Shown: one piece after another, positions 42,579 to 50,571 of the stretch | Layout: each line of letters begins with the position of its first letter | Position numbering within the stretch: position 1 is the stretch's first letter | Source: an uncultured Bacilli bacterium | Lineage (GTDB): Bacteria; Bacillota_I; Bacilli_A; RF39; UBA660 | Assembly (NCBI GenBank): GCA_934102355.1 | Contig: CAKOSO010000006.1 | Coordinates: 1-58,921 of the forward strand | Length of the DNA: 58,921 bases | Reading direction: 5' to 3' | Made by a program: the position numbers and the translations under genes | Notes under the pieces: model-generated | Seen by the model: only the letters and a program-made list of their open reading frames with translations | Told to the model about the DNA's origin: nothing | Databases searched by the model: none

Positions 42579-42932
42579 ATGTCGTTAGAAAACTTTAAAT
42601 CATTTGTAAAAACAAAACCAGAACTTATAAATTATGTAAGAAAAAAAGAAATGTCTTGGCAAGAATTTTATAACATCTTTGAACTATATGGACCAAACAA
42701 TAGTATCTGGGATAAATATACAGAAGCAATAAAAGAAGCAACATCTACATTTTCTTTTAAAGATATATTAGGTACTATAAAAAATATTGACATGACAGAA
42801 TTACAAAAAGGAATTGGGTCTTTGCAAAAAGGAATTGGATATCTTCAAGACATGGTATCAAAAAGAGAGGACACCACAAGAAAAACATCATCATATGAAC
42901 CAAGACCAATTCATAAACATTTTGATGATTAA
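42579..42932 (+). CDS. ylbD: YlbD-like putative spore coat protein
   Basis: A 117-residue protein matching the YlbD pattern: LENFKSFVKTKPELINYVRK, then MSWQEFYNIFELYG and SIWDKY. The C-terminal half carries a tandem repeat (KGIGSLQKGIGYLQ), the family YlbD_coat helix, and a basic/His tail. YlbD is annotated as a putative coat protein in Bacillus. It overlaps ylbE by one base, as in the Bacillus ylbD-ylbE pair. AGGTGATCTT ribosome-binding region. Confidence 0.82.
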   Translation: MSLENFKSFVKTKPELINYVRKKEMSWQEFYNIFELYGPNNSIWDKYTEAIKEATSTFSFKDILGTIKNIDMTELQKGIGSLQKGIGYLQDMVSKREDTTRKTSSYEPRPIHKHFDD

Positions 42933-43153
42933 TGAAAATAGACATTAAATTAAAAATAAAACAAAATCCTAATAACAGCAAATTTTTAAAAGAAAATTCA
43001 TATTGGTATAAATATTTAAATAGAAACCAAAGCTACTACAGAGACTTTGAAAATGCTATGAAAGTAAGATACAAACTAACCCCAGAAGATAGAATGAGTA
43101 AAATGCGAGAAGGCATAGACACATTGTCAAAAATAATTGATATATTATCTTAA
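42932..43153 (+). CDS. ylbE: YlbE-like protein
   Basis: A 73-residue protein with IKQNPNNSKFLKENSYWYKYL and LNRNQSYYRDFENAMKVRY, matching YlbE (family pattern of FIREQPIWYRRLSRNP followed by a short helix). It is translationally coupled to ylbD (TAATG) and has no separate ribosome-binding site. Function unknown; conserved with ylbD in Bacilli. Confidence 0.78.
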   Translation: MKIDIKLKIKQNPNNSKFLKENSYWYKYLNRNQSYYRDFENAMKVRYKLTPEDRMSKMREGIDTLSKIIDILS

Positions 43154-43170
43154 TGATATATCTTTTTTTT
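43139..43170 (+). terminator. Terminator after ylbE
   Basis: GATATAT (43139-43145) and ATATATC (43156-43162) around the stop codon, followed by T9. It separates the spo/ylb genes from the pilin cluster. Confidence 0.75.
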
Positions 43171-43206
43171 TATTTTTTTGATATACTGTCTATAGTAGGT
43201 GATGAT

Positions 43207-43380
43207 ATGAACAATAAAGGTATAGCTTCAATGGCAGCTATTTATAGTATGCTACTTCTCTTAATCATGGTAATGTTTTTAATCCTAGGAATATTAAGAG
43301 CAAGATATTACAATCAAAACGAATATAACAATGATATACAAAACTCATTACAAGAATGCTTAGAAACAGGTGAATGCTAA
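43207..43380 (+). CDS. Small single-helix protein in pilin cluster
   Basis: A 57-residue protein starting MNNKGIASMAAIYSMLLLLIMV: a short leader with NKG, a hydrophobic helix, and a hydrophilic tail ending with Cys-containing CLETGEC. It resembles minor pilin or PilX-like short components that lack Glu+5; the role is inferred from position. The ATG at 43207 is preceded by AGGTGATGAT; the frame is open from 43153 but that start overlaps ylbE and the terminator. The stop overlaps the next pilin start (TAATG). Confidence 0.6.
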   Translation: MNNKGIASMAAIYSMLLLLIMVMFLILGILRARYYNQNEYNNDIQNSLQECLETGEC

Positions 43381-43832
43381 TGAATACTAAAGGTTATACA
43401 CTTATCGAATTATTAGCTGTTATAGTTGTTTTATCACTTGCTTCAATACTAATTATTGGAATATCATCTAAATCACTTGATAATAATAAAAAGCAGAACT
43501 TTGTAAATAATGCTATAAATGCAGTATCAAAAGCAAAACTATACTATAATACCAAAACTTATAATGGCGATGAAAATAGTGTTTTCACTAGTTGTGGAAC
43601 TTGTAAATGCATTACATTTAGAGATTTAGGATATTTTAATTACCAAGATCCTGATAATAACTATTATGATTTAGATAACAGTATAGTAAAAGTATGCTTA
43701 AACAATTCAGATTTTACATACTATGTTAAAACCATATCTAAAGGAAATAAGCCAAGAGGAATTTACAAAGATAATAAAGACTTTGTACAAATAACAGAAC
43801 TAAGTAGAAATTATGTAAGTTATATAAATTAG
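43380..43832 (+). CDS. Type IV pilin-like protein
   Basis: A 150-residue protein starting MNTKGYTLIELLAVIVVLSL, a clear prepilin signal (G before YTLIE). The globular part contains CGTCKC and one more Cys, unlike the three paralogous pilins that follow. The ATG at 43380 overlaps the preceding stop and has AGGTGA 6 bases upstream. Ten bases separate it from the next pilin gene. Confidence 0.8.
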   Translation: MNTKGYTLIELLAVIVVLSLASILIIGISSKSLDNNKKQNFVNNAINAVSKAKLYYNTKTYNGDENSVFTSCGTCKCITFRDLGYFNYQDPDNNYYDLDNSIVKVCLNNSDFTYYVKTISKGNKPRGIYKDNKDFVQITELSRNYVSYIN

Positions 43833-43842
43833 GAGGTTAAAA

Positions 43843-44430
43843 ATGAAAAAATTAAATAAAAAAGGATTCACATTAATTGAATTATTAGCAGTAATCATCA
43901 TACTTGCAATATTAATAGCTGTTGCAGTGCCATCAGTAACAAGATATCTAGATGGAGCAAGAAAGGACACATTTGTAACAAATGCTAAAGCTGCAATTAA
44001 AGCAGCAAAGCTTGATTATGATACTGGGCACGAAAATGCTGAAATAATTACTATGGATTATGGGCCACTTGTATATACTGTTTATAAATACAATTTAAAA
44101 ACAATAAATAAACTGTTAGAAAAACAACTTAATGAAAGTCCATATAATAAAGATTATCAAGAAGGATCGGCGGTATATATAGTAAATGCAAGCATTAATG
44201 GAAACGCACAGGAAAACTTGGGAAAGATAGGAATATGTTTGCTAGATAAGAATGGTAATGGTGTATCAGGCGTAGGAGAGTTAAACATTGATGTCAATGA
44301 CTCAAGTAGTTTTGGTGAAGATAACTATAAAATTTGGAATAGCAACTCAGGCACAATGCGCAGTGCTCTTGATGAAGAAAAAATAACCAAAGATAGAATA
44401 ATAAAAGGATATGTCGATCTTCATTGTTAA
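43843..44430 (+). CDS. Type IV pilin, tandem paralogue 1
   Basis: A 195-residue pilin starting MKKLNKKGFTLIELLAVIII, cleaved before Phe with Glu at +5. The first 60 residues, through VTRYLDGARKDTFVTNAKAA, are nearly identical to those of paralogue 3 (45069), whereas the C-terminal domain is different and longer. AGGAGG ribosome-binding site. A likely major or alternative pilin subunit. Confidence 0.88.
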   Translation: MKKLNKKGFTLIELLAVIIILAILIAVAVPSVTRYLDGARKDTFVTNAKAAIKAAKLDYDTGHENAEIITMDYGPLVYTVYKYNLKTINKLLEKQLNESPYNKDYQEGSAVYIVNASINGNAQENLGKIGICLLDKNGNGVSGVGELNIDVNDSSSFGEDNYKIWNSNSGTMRSALDEEKITKDRIIKGYVDLHC

Positions 44431-44473
44431 GTTAACATTAATATAGACATAATAAAAGAAGTAGGTGTAGTAA

Positions 44474-44950
44474 ATGAAAAAAATAAATAAAAAAGGATTC
44501 ACGTTAATTGAATTATTAGCAGTAATAATTATACTTGCACTCCTTATTGCAATAGCAGTACCAGCAGTAACAAGATACTTAAACAGTGCTAGAGAATCAA
44601 CATTTGCAGTAAATGCAAATTATGCTATAAAAGCAGTAAAAGAATACGTAACAATAGAAGGAATGAGCGGGAATAACAGTTTAATTGATAGTAATGGTAA
44701 CATAACAATACAAACTTTAAATGATAATTTATTAGATAAAAAACTTGAAGAAAGCCCATATGGCTATGACTATCAACAAACATCATATGTTCACGTAGGA
44801 ACTGATCTTGATGGTAATTATGTATATTCAATCTGTCTTCTGGATACAAGCGGAAGAGGACTATATGATAAAACAACAAAATACGTAAAAGAATCAAAAG
44901 TTACAAAAGATAACATATCAAAATATAGTATGGGTACAGAATGCAATTAA
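44474..44950 (+). CDS. Type IV pilin, tandem paralogue 2
   Basis: A 158-residue pilin starting MKKINKKGFTLIELLAVIII, followed by VPAVTRYLNSARESTFAVNA. The signal helix matches the other two paralogues but the sequence diverges from about residue 40. The C-terminal part ends with a Cys (GTEC), matching a Cys in CLLDTSGRG, possibly the pilin D-region disulfide. 43 bases after paralogue 1, with GTAGGTG ribosome-binding region. Confidence 0.88.
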   Translation: MKKINKKGFTLIELLAVIIILALLIAIAVPAVTRYLNSARESTFAVNANYAIKAVKEYVTIEGMSGNNSLIDSNGNITIQTLNDNLLDKKLEESPYGYDYQQTSYVHVGTDLDGNYVYSICLLDTSGRGLYDKTTKYVKESKVTKDNISKYSMGTECN

Positions 44951-45000
44951 ACTAAAAAAAGAAATGCTTTACATAACTAGACATTTTAACAAAAAAACTA

Positions 45001-45029
45001 TTTACTTTTTAAATCAACTTTGCTATGAT
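45001..45029 (+). promoter_or_regulatory. Promoter of third tandem pilin
   Basis: TTTACT (45001-45006), a 17-base spacer and TATGAT (45024-45029), 39 bases before the start. It suggests the third pilin is also expressed on its own. Confidence 0.6.
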
Positions 45030-45068
45030 TAAAATGTAAATAAAATAAATGATAGGAGGAAAATTTAC

Positions 45069-45518
45069 ATGTTTAAAAAATTAAATAAGAAAGGATTTAC
45101 ATTAATTGAATTATTAGCAGTAATCATTATACTTGCAATATTAATCGCTGTTGCAGTACCAGCAGTAACAAGATATCTAGATGGAGCAAGAAAGGATACA
45201 TTTGTAACAAATGCTAAAGCTGCAATCCAAGCTGTATCTGATGATAGAACTATTAACGGTATGCAAGGATCAGCTACAGACGACACATACACTTTAGAAA
45301 CAATTAATAATAAGTTATTAGACACTAAATTAGTTGATAGCCCATATGGATCTCCATACGCAGAAAGTTCTTATGTAAAATATGATGCTGACTCAGGTAA
45401 ATATTATATTTGTCTTGTCGATGGAAAAGGAAACGGAATAGCAGAAACAGAATATGCTAGCTTAACACGTGAATCAGTTACAACTGAAGTAACATGTACA
45501 ACACCAACTGGAGCATAA
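45069..45518 (+). CDS. Type IV pilin, tandem paralogue 3 (likely major pilin)
   Basis: A 149-residue pilin starting MFKKLNKKGFTLIELLAVII, sharing its first 60 residues (through ARKDTFVTNAKAAIQAV) with paralogue 1. The C-terminal domain has an intramolecular Cys pair (YICLVDGKG and EVTCTTPTGA). It has its own promoter, an AGGAGG ribosome-binding site with favourable spacing and a strong terminator, so it may be the main subunit (inference). Confidence 0.88.
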   Translation: MFKKLNKKGFTLIELLAVIIILAILIAVAVPAVTRYLDGARKDTFVTNAKAAIQAVSDDRTINGMQGSATDDTYTLETINNKLLDTKLVDSPYGSPYAESSYVKYDADSGKYYICLVDGKGNGIAETEYASLTRESVTTEVTCTTPTGA

Positions 45519-45532
45519 TAAATAATTTTTAA

Positions 45533-45560
45533 AAATGAGCCAAATGGCTTATTTTTTTTA
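45533..45560 (+). terminator. Terminator of the pilin cluster
   Basis: AAATGAGCC, AAAT loop, GGCTTATTT (one G-U), then T-run. Confidence 0.85.
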
Positions 45561-45570
45561 GGAGGAATAT

Positions 45571-46437
45571 ATGTTAATAATCGGATCACATGTATCTTTT
45601 TTAAAAGATACTCAATTACTTGGTTCACTAGAAGAAGCATTATCATATGGATCTAATGCATTTATGTTTTATACAGGTGCACCACAAAATACAAATCGTG
45701 TGGAAATAAATGATGAAATGACTAAAAAAGCACTTGATGTAATGAAAGAAAAAAATATTTCATTAGATAACGTCATTGTTCATGCACCATACATTATTAA
45801 TCTTGCTAATAGAACAAGTGAAGAAAAATTTATGTTTAGTGTTAATTTTTTAAAACAAGAATGCAAAAGATGTGAAAAACTTTTATGTAAAAAACTAGTT
45901 TTACATCCTGGAAGTCATGTAGGCCTAGGAACATCGGTTGGAATAAAAAACATTATTGATGCTCTAAACATGGTACTACAAGATGCAAATATTACTATTC
46001 TTCTTGAAACTATGGCTGGAAAAGGAAGCGAAATAGGTTCAAACATAGACGAAATAAAAGAAATAATTGATGGAGTAAAATATAAAGATAAAATTGGAAT
46101 ATGTCTTGATACATGTCATTTATCAGATTCATCATATGATATTTCATCATTTGATAAAATACTTGATAAATATGAAGAACTTAACCTTTTATCAAAGATT
46201 GGTTGTATTCATATAAACGATAGTAAAAATCCATTCGGATCAAGAAAAGACCGTCATGAAAATATTGGATATGGTACTATAGGCTTTGATAATTTAATCA
46301 ATGTAATTTACAATAAAAGAACAGAAGACATACCTAAAATACTAGAGACACCATACATAAATGAAAAACCACCATACAAAGAAGAAATTGAATCAATTAA
46401 AGCAAAAACATTTAACCCAAAATTAAAAGAAATATAA
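45571..46437 (+). CDS. nfo: Endonuclease IV (AP endonuclease)
   Basis: A 288-residue TIM-barrel enzyme that incises abasic sites. It starts with IIGSHVSFLK (family GSHVS), with MFYTGAPQNTNR, VHAPYIINLAN, LVLHPGSHVG, ILLETMAGKGSEIG, GICLDTCHLSDSSYD, IHINDSKNPFGSRKDRHENIG and LETP, together supplying the trinuclear zinc ligands. AGGAGG ribosome-binding site. It is convergent with a DUF2624-like gene two bases away, a neighbour also seen in Bacillus (yqfS-yqfT). Confidence 0.96.
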   Translation: MLIIGSHVSFLKDTQLLGSLEEALSYGSNAFMFYTGAPQNTNRVEINDEMTKKALDVMKEKNISLDNVIVHAPYIINLANRTSEEKFMFSVNFLKQECKRCEKLLCKKLVLHPGSHVGLGTSVGIKNIIDALNMVLQDANITILLETMAGKGSEIGSNIDEIKEIIDGVKYKDKIGICLDTCHLSDSSYDISSFDKILDKYEELNLLSKIGCIHINDSKNPFGSRKDRHENIGYGTIGFDNLINVIYNKRTEDIPKILETPYINEKPPYKEEIESIKAKTFNPKLKEI

Positions 46438-46456
46438 AATCAATTATATTTCTTTT
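46425..46456. terminator. Bidirectional terminator at nfo / DUF2624-like junction
   Basis: A 13-bp perfect stem AAAAGAAATATAA with loop AATCAA covers both stop codons. Confidence 0.88.
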
Positions 46457-46697
46457 TATATTCCAAATAAAGTTCATATGTCTTATTATAAGTGTTTTCA
46501 GAAAGAAGAGTTTTTAATTCCTTAAATAATCCTTCCGGATTTCCCTTATAAAATACTTGCCAGTAGTTTTTAACATACTTATATATAACTTCAGCTTCAT
46601 TCTTTGAAATACTAATATTGTTATTACTTGCAAAAGAATAAACATCTTCTATACAAAACTTATTGTTTATATAGTTTTTAATAAAAAATTCATACAT
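46440..46697 (-). CDS. DUF2624-like small protein
   Basis: An 85-residue helical protein beginning MYEFFIKNYINNKFCIEDVY, with ISISKNEAEVIYKYVKNYW. Location beside nfo and the pattern FIxNxINxK...ITxxEAExI resemble Bacillus YqfT (DUF2624), of unknown function; assignment is moderate. It ends in TGA, one of the few TGA stops in the window. AAAGAGGTATTAAA precedes the start. Confidence 0.6.
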   Translation of the reverse strand: MYEFFIKNYINNKFCIEDVYSFASNNNISISKNEAEVIYKYVKNYWQVFYKGNPEGLFKELKTLLSENTYNKTYELYLEYKKKYN

Positions 46698-46758
46698 TTT
46701 AATACCTCTTTCTTTAATAATATGTTATGTTTTAAAAAAAATAATCCACTATAATAAT

Positions 46759-48810
46759 ATGAAAAAAAAGAAAATTAATAAAAAATTTTTATATAAATTT
46801 AACAGGACTCATTTAATAGTATTAATTCTTGTCTTTTTCTTATGCATGATTATTTTTAGATTATTTTATCTTAATGTATTTTTAAAAAACCATTATAAAA
46901 TACTTTATAAAAATAAAACATCTGATATTGTATATGGACAAAGCGCTCCAAGAGGAAGAATATATGATAGAAATATGAAACTTTTAGTAGATAATAAATC
47001 AGTTAAAACAATATATTACACAAAAACAAATGATACAACTACTAAAGAAGAACTAAAAATGGCAGAAAACTTATCAAACATACTATTGTTAAACTATAAT
47101 AAGTTAAACATAGCAGATTTGAAAAATTATTATATGATAACAAATAAAGAATATGTAGATAAAAAAATAACAAAAGAAGAAAACGAAGCATTAAAAAATA
47201 GAAAACTAACTGATAAAGAAATATACAATCTTAAAATGGAAAGAATTACAGAAGAAGAACTATCAAAACTTACTGAAAATGATAAAAAAATTGCGTATAT
47301 TTATTATTTAATGAATAATGGTTATTACTTCGATGAAAAAACAATAAAAGAAGATATTTCTGATGAAGAATACTCATACATGATAGAAAATGCAAAAGAA
47401 CTAAAAGGATTCAAGGTAAGTACATCATGGGAAAGAGTTTATTTATATGGAAACTTACTAAGAGGAGTATTAGGTTCAGTATCATCATCTTCATCAGGTA
47501 TACCACTTGAACAAAAAGATTATTATTTAAACCTTGGTTACAACCTAGACGACAGAGTAGGAATAAGTGGATTAGAAAAAGAATATGAAAGCATTTTAAA
47601 GGGAGAAAAAGCTATCTATAAAGTTAATGATAATAATGAGTTAAAATTAGTTAGTGAAGGAAAAAGAGGAAATGACATCGTTTTATCAATAGATATTGAT
47701 ATACAAAAAGAAATAGATGAAATGCTAAAAGAAGAATTACTTATCACAAAAAAAGAAGCTAATACCGAATTTTATGACAGAAGCTTTATAGTAATAGAAA
47801 ACCCACGAACTGGAGAAATAATTTCTATGTCAGGCAAACAAATTCTATATGATCATAAAACTAATAGTTATGAATTCTATAACTTTGATGAAGGAGTAGT
47901 TTTATCAACAGTAGTTCCTGGGTCAGTAGTAAAAGGAGCAAGCATTTCGGTAGGATATAAAACAAATGTCATAGATATTGGTACTGTTCTAGAAGATAGA
48001 TGTATAAAACTAGCATATATGCCAAGCAAATGTTCTTGGAGAACACTTGGGTACGTAAATGATTTGCAAGCATTAATGTATTCAAGTAATGTATATCAAT
48101 ACAAAATAGCAATGATGGTTGGAGGATTCGACTATAGCTATAATAAACCACTAAATATAGATTTAAATGCATTCAACAAATACCGTAACATGTTTTATCA
48201 GTATGGACTAGGAGTTTCAACAGGAATAGATTATCCAAAAGAAGAACTAGGATACAAAGGTGGAAGTTCAAAAGGTGATCTATTAATAAACTTTGCCATC
48301 GGTCAATATGACACCTACACACCACTTCAATTGGTACAATACATATCAACACTTGCTAATAATGGAAATAGAATGAAAATAAATTTATTAAAAAAAGTAT
48401 TAAATAATGATGGTGAAACAATTATGGAAGTAAGTCCAACATTATTAAATAAAGTTAATTTAGACGATAAATACATCTTGAGAATAAAAGAAGGATTAAA
48501 ACTTGTCATGACTGGAGGAACAGGAGTAGGACAAATGGGCAGTAGTCCATCACCAGCAGGAAAAACAGGAACAAGTGAAACATTTATAGATACAGATGGA
48601 GATGGAATTGTAGATGCTGAAACAGTTTCAAACAACTTCATCGGTTTTGCACCATTTGATAATCCAGTAATGGCAATAGCAACATCATCCCCAAATGTCC
48701 AAAATCCAAAAAGAGGAGAGTTTAAATCGTCAGTAAATTACCGAATAACTAAAAAATCATCCAATATATTTTTTAAGTATTATGATACAGATGGACAAAG
48801 AAAAGTATAA
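46759..48810 (+). CDS. Class B penicillin-binding protein (PBP2-type transpeptidase)
   Basis: A 683-residue bitopic protein. It has a basic N-terminus and one helix at about 18-38 (LIVLILVFFLCMIIFRLFYL), then the dimerisation domain with SAPRGRIYDRNMKLL. The transpeptidase domain has all three motifs: SxxK as Ser389-Lys392 in VVPGSVVKGAS, SxN in MYSSNVYQYK, and KTG in AGKTGTSETF. It cross-links peptidoglycan for division or elongation; PbpB versus PbpA/SpoVD type cannot be fixed, and no PASTA domain is present. Only a weak ribosome-binding site is visible. Confidence 0.88.
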   Translation: MKKKKINKKFLYKFNRTHLIVLILVFFLCMIIFRLFYLNVFLKNHYKILYKNKTSDIVYGQSAPRGRIYDRNMKLLVDNKSVKTIYYTKTNDTTTKEELKMAENLSNILLLNYNKLNIADLKNYYMITNKEYVDKKITKEENEALKNRKLTDKEIYNLKMERITEEELSKLTENDKKIAYIYYLMNNGYYFDEKTIKEDISDEEYSYMIENAKELKGFKVSTSWERVYLYGNLLRGVLGSVSSSSSGIPLEQKDYYLNLGYNLDDRVGISGLEKEYESILKGEKAIYKVNDNNELKLVSEGKRGNDIVLSIDIDIQKEIDEMLKEELLITKKEANTEFYDRSFIVIENPRTGEIISMSGKQILYDHKTNSYEFYNFDEGVVLSTVVPGSVVKGASISVGYKTNVIDIGTVLEDRCIKLAYMPSKCSWRTLGYVNDLQALMYSSNVYQYKIAMMVGGFDYSYNKPLNIDLNAFNKYRNMFYQYGLGVSTGIDYPKEELGYKGGSSKGDLLINFAIGQYDTYTPLQLVQYISTLANNGNRMKINLLKKVLNNDGETIMEVSPTLLNKVNLDDKYILRIKEGLKLVMTGGTGVGQMGSSPSPAGKTGTSETFIDTDGDGIVDAETVSNNFIGFAPFDNPVMAIATSSPNVQNPKRGEFKSSVNYRITKKSSNIFFKYYDTDGQRKV

Positions 48811-48827
48811 AAATACATAAAAATGTT

Positions 48828-48855
48828 TTGCATTTCATAAAATATCTGATATAAT
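48828..48855 (+). promoter_or_regulatory. Promoter of rpmG
   Basis: TTGCAT (48828-48833), a 16-base spacer and TATAAT (48850-48855). Confidence 0.65.
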
Positions 48856-48880
48856 ACTTATGGAAATGAGGAGGGATACT

Positions 48881-49045
48881 ATGGCAAAAATAGGAAATAG
48901 ACAACAAAAAACACTTACTTGTACTGTTTGTAAAGAACAAAATTATCGTACTGATAAAAATATTAAAAATACAACTGAACGTTTAGAACTTAAGAAGTAT
49001 TGTCCTAAATGTAAAAAACATACAACACATAAAGAAGAAAAATAA
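48881..49045 (+). CDS. rpmG: 50S ribosomal protein L33, zinc-binding form
   Basis: A 54-residue protein starting MAKIGNRQQKTLTCTVC, with TERLELKKYCPKC. The CTVC and CPKC pairs make it the zinc-binding (C+) form. The ATG at 48881 has GAGGAGGG 5 bases upstream; the frame is open from 48860 but that start precedes the ribosome-binding site. efp follows after 19 bases. Confidence 0.94.
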   Translation: MAKIGNRQQKTLTCTVCKEQNYRTDKNIKNTTERLELKKYCPKCKKHTTHKEEK

Positions 49046-49064
49046 TAATAAGTAAGGTGAGAAT

Positions 49065-49622
49065 ATGGTAAATGTTAATGACTTTAAAGTAGGAATGACA
49101 ATTCAATACGAAGGAAACATCTATTCCATAGTAGAGTTTCAACATGTAAAACCTGGAAAAGGTGCAGCATTTGTAAGAACAAAACTTAAAAACTTAAGAA
49201 CAAGTTCTACAATTGAAATTACATTTAACTCATCTACAAAAGTAGAACTAGCAAGAATAGAAAAGAAACCAATGCAATTTTTATATGCAACAGGTGATGA
49301 TTATACTTTCATGAATATGAATGATTATAGCCAAATAGAGTTAAATAAATCTCTTCTTGGAGACGATGTAAAATATCTAAAAGAAAACTTAGATGTTGAT
49401 ATAGCATTTTTTGAAGGTGAAATGTTAGGACTTTATTTACCGGATAAAATTGAAATGGAAGTTACACATACTGAACCAGGAGTAAAAGGAAACACTACAA
49501 GTAGTGCTATGAAAGATGCAACTCTAGAAACTGGTTATGTTATTAAAGTTCCACTATTCGTAAATGAAGGTGAAAAAGTTATAATTTCTACAAAAGACGG
49601 AAAATACGTTTCAAGAGCATAA
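49065..49622 (+). CDS. efp: Translation elongation factor P
   Basis: A 185-residue factor of normal length that relieves ribosome stalling at polyproline. Three beta-barrel domains are recognisable: VNDFKVGMTIQYEGNIYSIV with the loop HVKPGKGAAF, then LYATGDDYTFMN, then TEPGVKGNTTSSAMKDATLE and ISTKDGKYVSRA. Lys32 sits at the loop tip as in Bacillus, where it carries 5-aminopentanol; YmfF and YmfH homologues are 9 kb upstream. It is immediately followed, after a terminator, by spoIIIAH; in Bacillus the whole spoIIIA operon lies near efp. Confidence 0.97.
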   Translation: MVNVNDFKVGMTIQYEGNIYSIVEFQHVKPGKGAAFVRTKLKNLRTSSTIEITFNSSTKVELARIEKKPMQFLYATGDDYTFMNMNDYSQIELNKSLLGDDVKYLKENLDVDIAFFEGEMLGLYLPDKIEMEVTHTEPGVKGNTTSSAMKDATLETGYVIKVPLFVNEGEKVIISTKDGKYVSRA

Positions 49623-49647
49623 ACTACTATTACAGTAGTTTTTTTAT
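49621..49647 (+). terminator. Terminator after efp
   Basis: AAACTACT (49621-49628) and AGTAGTTT (49634-49641), then T5, starting in the stop codon. Confidence 0.85.
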
Positions 49648-49700
49648 TTTTTAGTATAACTTTCGATATCATTCATATATTTTAACAGGAGGAATTAAGA

Positions 49701-50213
49701 ATGATAAATAAGAAAGGATTATGGTTTTTAACACTTTTTAGTTTGATATTAGTACTAAGCATTTATTATATAACTATGCCTGATGAAATGTTTGTTGGTA
49801 ATAATAACACAACTACCAATACAGAAACCAAAAAAGATACTGTGGCTACAAATAGTGAAATAGAAGATTTAAATGAAATTGATGTTTTAAAGCAGGAACA
49901 TGATACAACGATGATGGAGCAAATAAGTGAATTAGAAAAGAAATTATCTGATAGTTCATTAACAGCACAAGAAAAAAATGATGCATATGAAAGCATAAAA
50001 AAAATAAATAATAATAAAGCAATTGAACAGCAACTAGAAAATACACTAAAAAACAACTTAGAACTTGATTCCTTTGTAAAAAAGGAAAATGATCAAATAC
50101 TAGTAGTGGTAAATAAAAAAGAACATAACGTTGAATTAGCAAATCAAATAATGGTTTTAGTTCAAAAAGAATTCGACAATAAAGTCGATGTTTCAGTTAA
50201 GTTTAAATCTTAA
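49701..50213 (+). CDS. spoIIIAH: SpoIIIAH-like protein
   Basis: A 170-residue bitopic protein starting with the SpoIIIAH pattern KKGLWFLTLFSLILVLSIYY. A disordered linker with ATNSEIEDL follows, then the YscJ/FliF-like ring domain: SLTAQEKNDAYESIKKIN, IEQQLENTLK, and VVVNKKEHNVELANQIMVLV. In Bacillus it forms the mother-cell ring of the A-Q complex that spans the forespore gap. The other spoIIIA genes (AA-AG) are absent from this locus, leaving AH alone between efp and gerE. AGGAGG ribosome-binding site. Confidence 0.85.
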   Translation: MINKKGLWFLTLFSLILVLSIYYITMPDEMFVGNNNTTTNTETKKDTVATNSEIEDLNEIDVLKQEHDTTMMEQISELEKKLSDSSLTAQEKNDAYESIKKINNNKAIEQQLENTLKNNLELDSFVKKENDQILVVVNKKEHNVELANQIMVLVQKEFDNKVDVSVKFKS

Positions 50214-50316
50214 TTTTAATATATAAATGGGCAAATTCTTTCACATAAAACATAATAAGTTCATATGATAATATGAATAATATAAAACCACCCAATCTGA
50301 AAGTGAGGGATAAGCC

Positions 50317-50523
50317 TTGAGTAAATCAATACTAACAAAAAGAGAAAAAGAAGTATTTCAATTGTTAGTTGATAACAATTCCACAAAAGAAATAGCAGAA
50401 AATTTAAAAATAAGTGAAAAAACAGTAAGAAACCATATATCAAACGCAATGCAAAAACTAGGTGTAAAAGGTAGAGCAGGAGCAGTAGTTGAATTATTAA
50501 AGTTAAATGAAATATCACTGTAA
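50317..50523 (+). CDS. gerE: GerE, LuxR-type late mother-cell regulator
   Basis: A 68-residue protein that is essentially one LuxR/GerE HTH: LTKREKEVFQLLVDNNSTKE, IAENLKISEKTVRNHISNAM, and QKLGVKGRAGAVVELLKL. Colinearity with Bacillus GerE (74 residues), including VRNHISNAMQKLGVKGR, is strong. GerE acts with SigK on coat genes late in sporulation. The start is TTG at 50317, 7 bases after GAGGG. gerM follows. Confidence 0.93.
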   Translation: MSKSILTKREKEVFQLLVDNNSTKEIAENLKISEKTVRNHISNAMQKLGVKGRAGAVVELLKLNEISL

Positions 50524-50549
50524 CATGTGCTAAAAGCACATGTTTTTTC
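50522..50549 (+). terminator. Terminator between gerE and gerM
   Basis: A 9-bp perfect stem AACATGTGC, loop TAAAA, then T6 (50543-50548). Confidence 0.88.
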
Positions 50550-50571
50550 ATATTATTTTATAGGTGATTTT

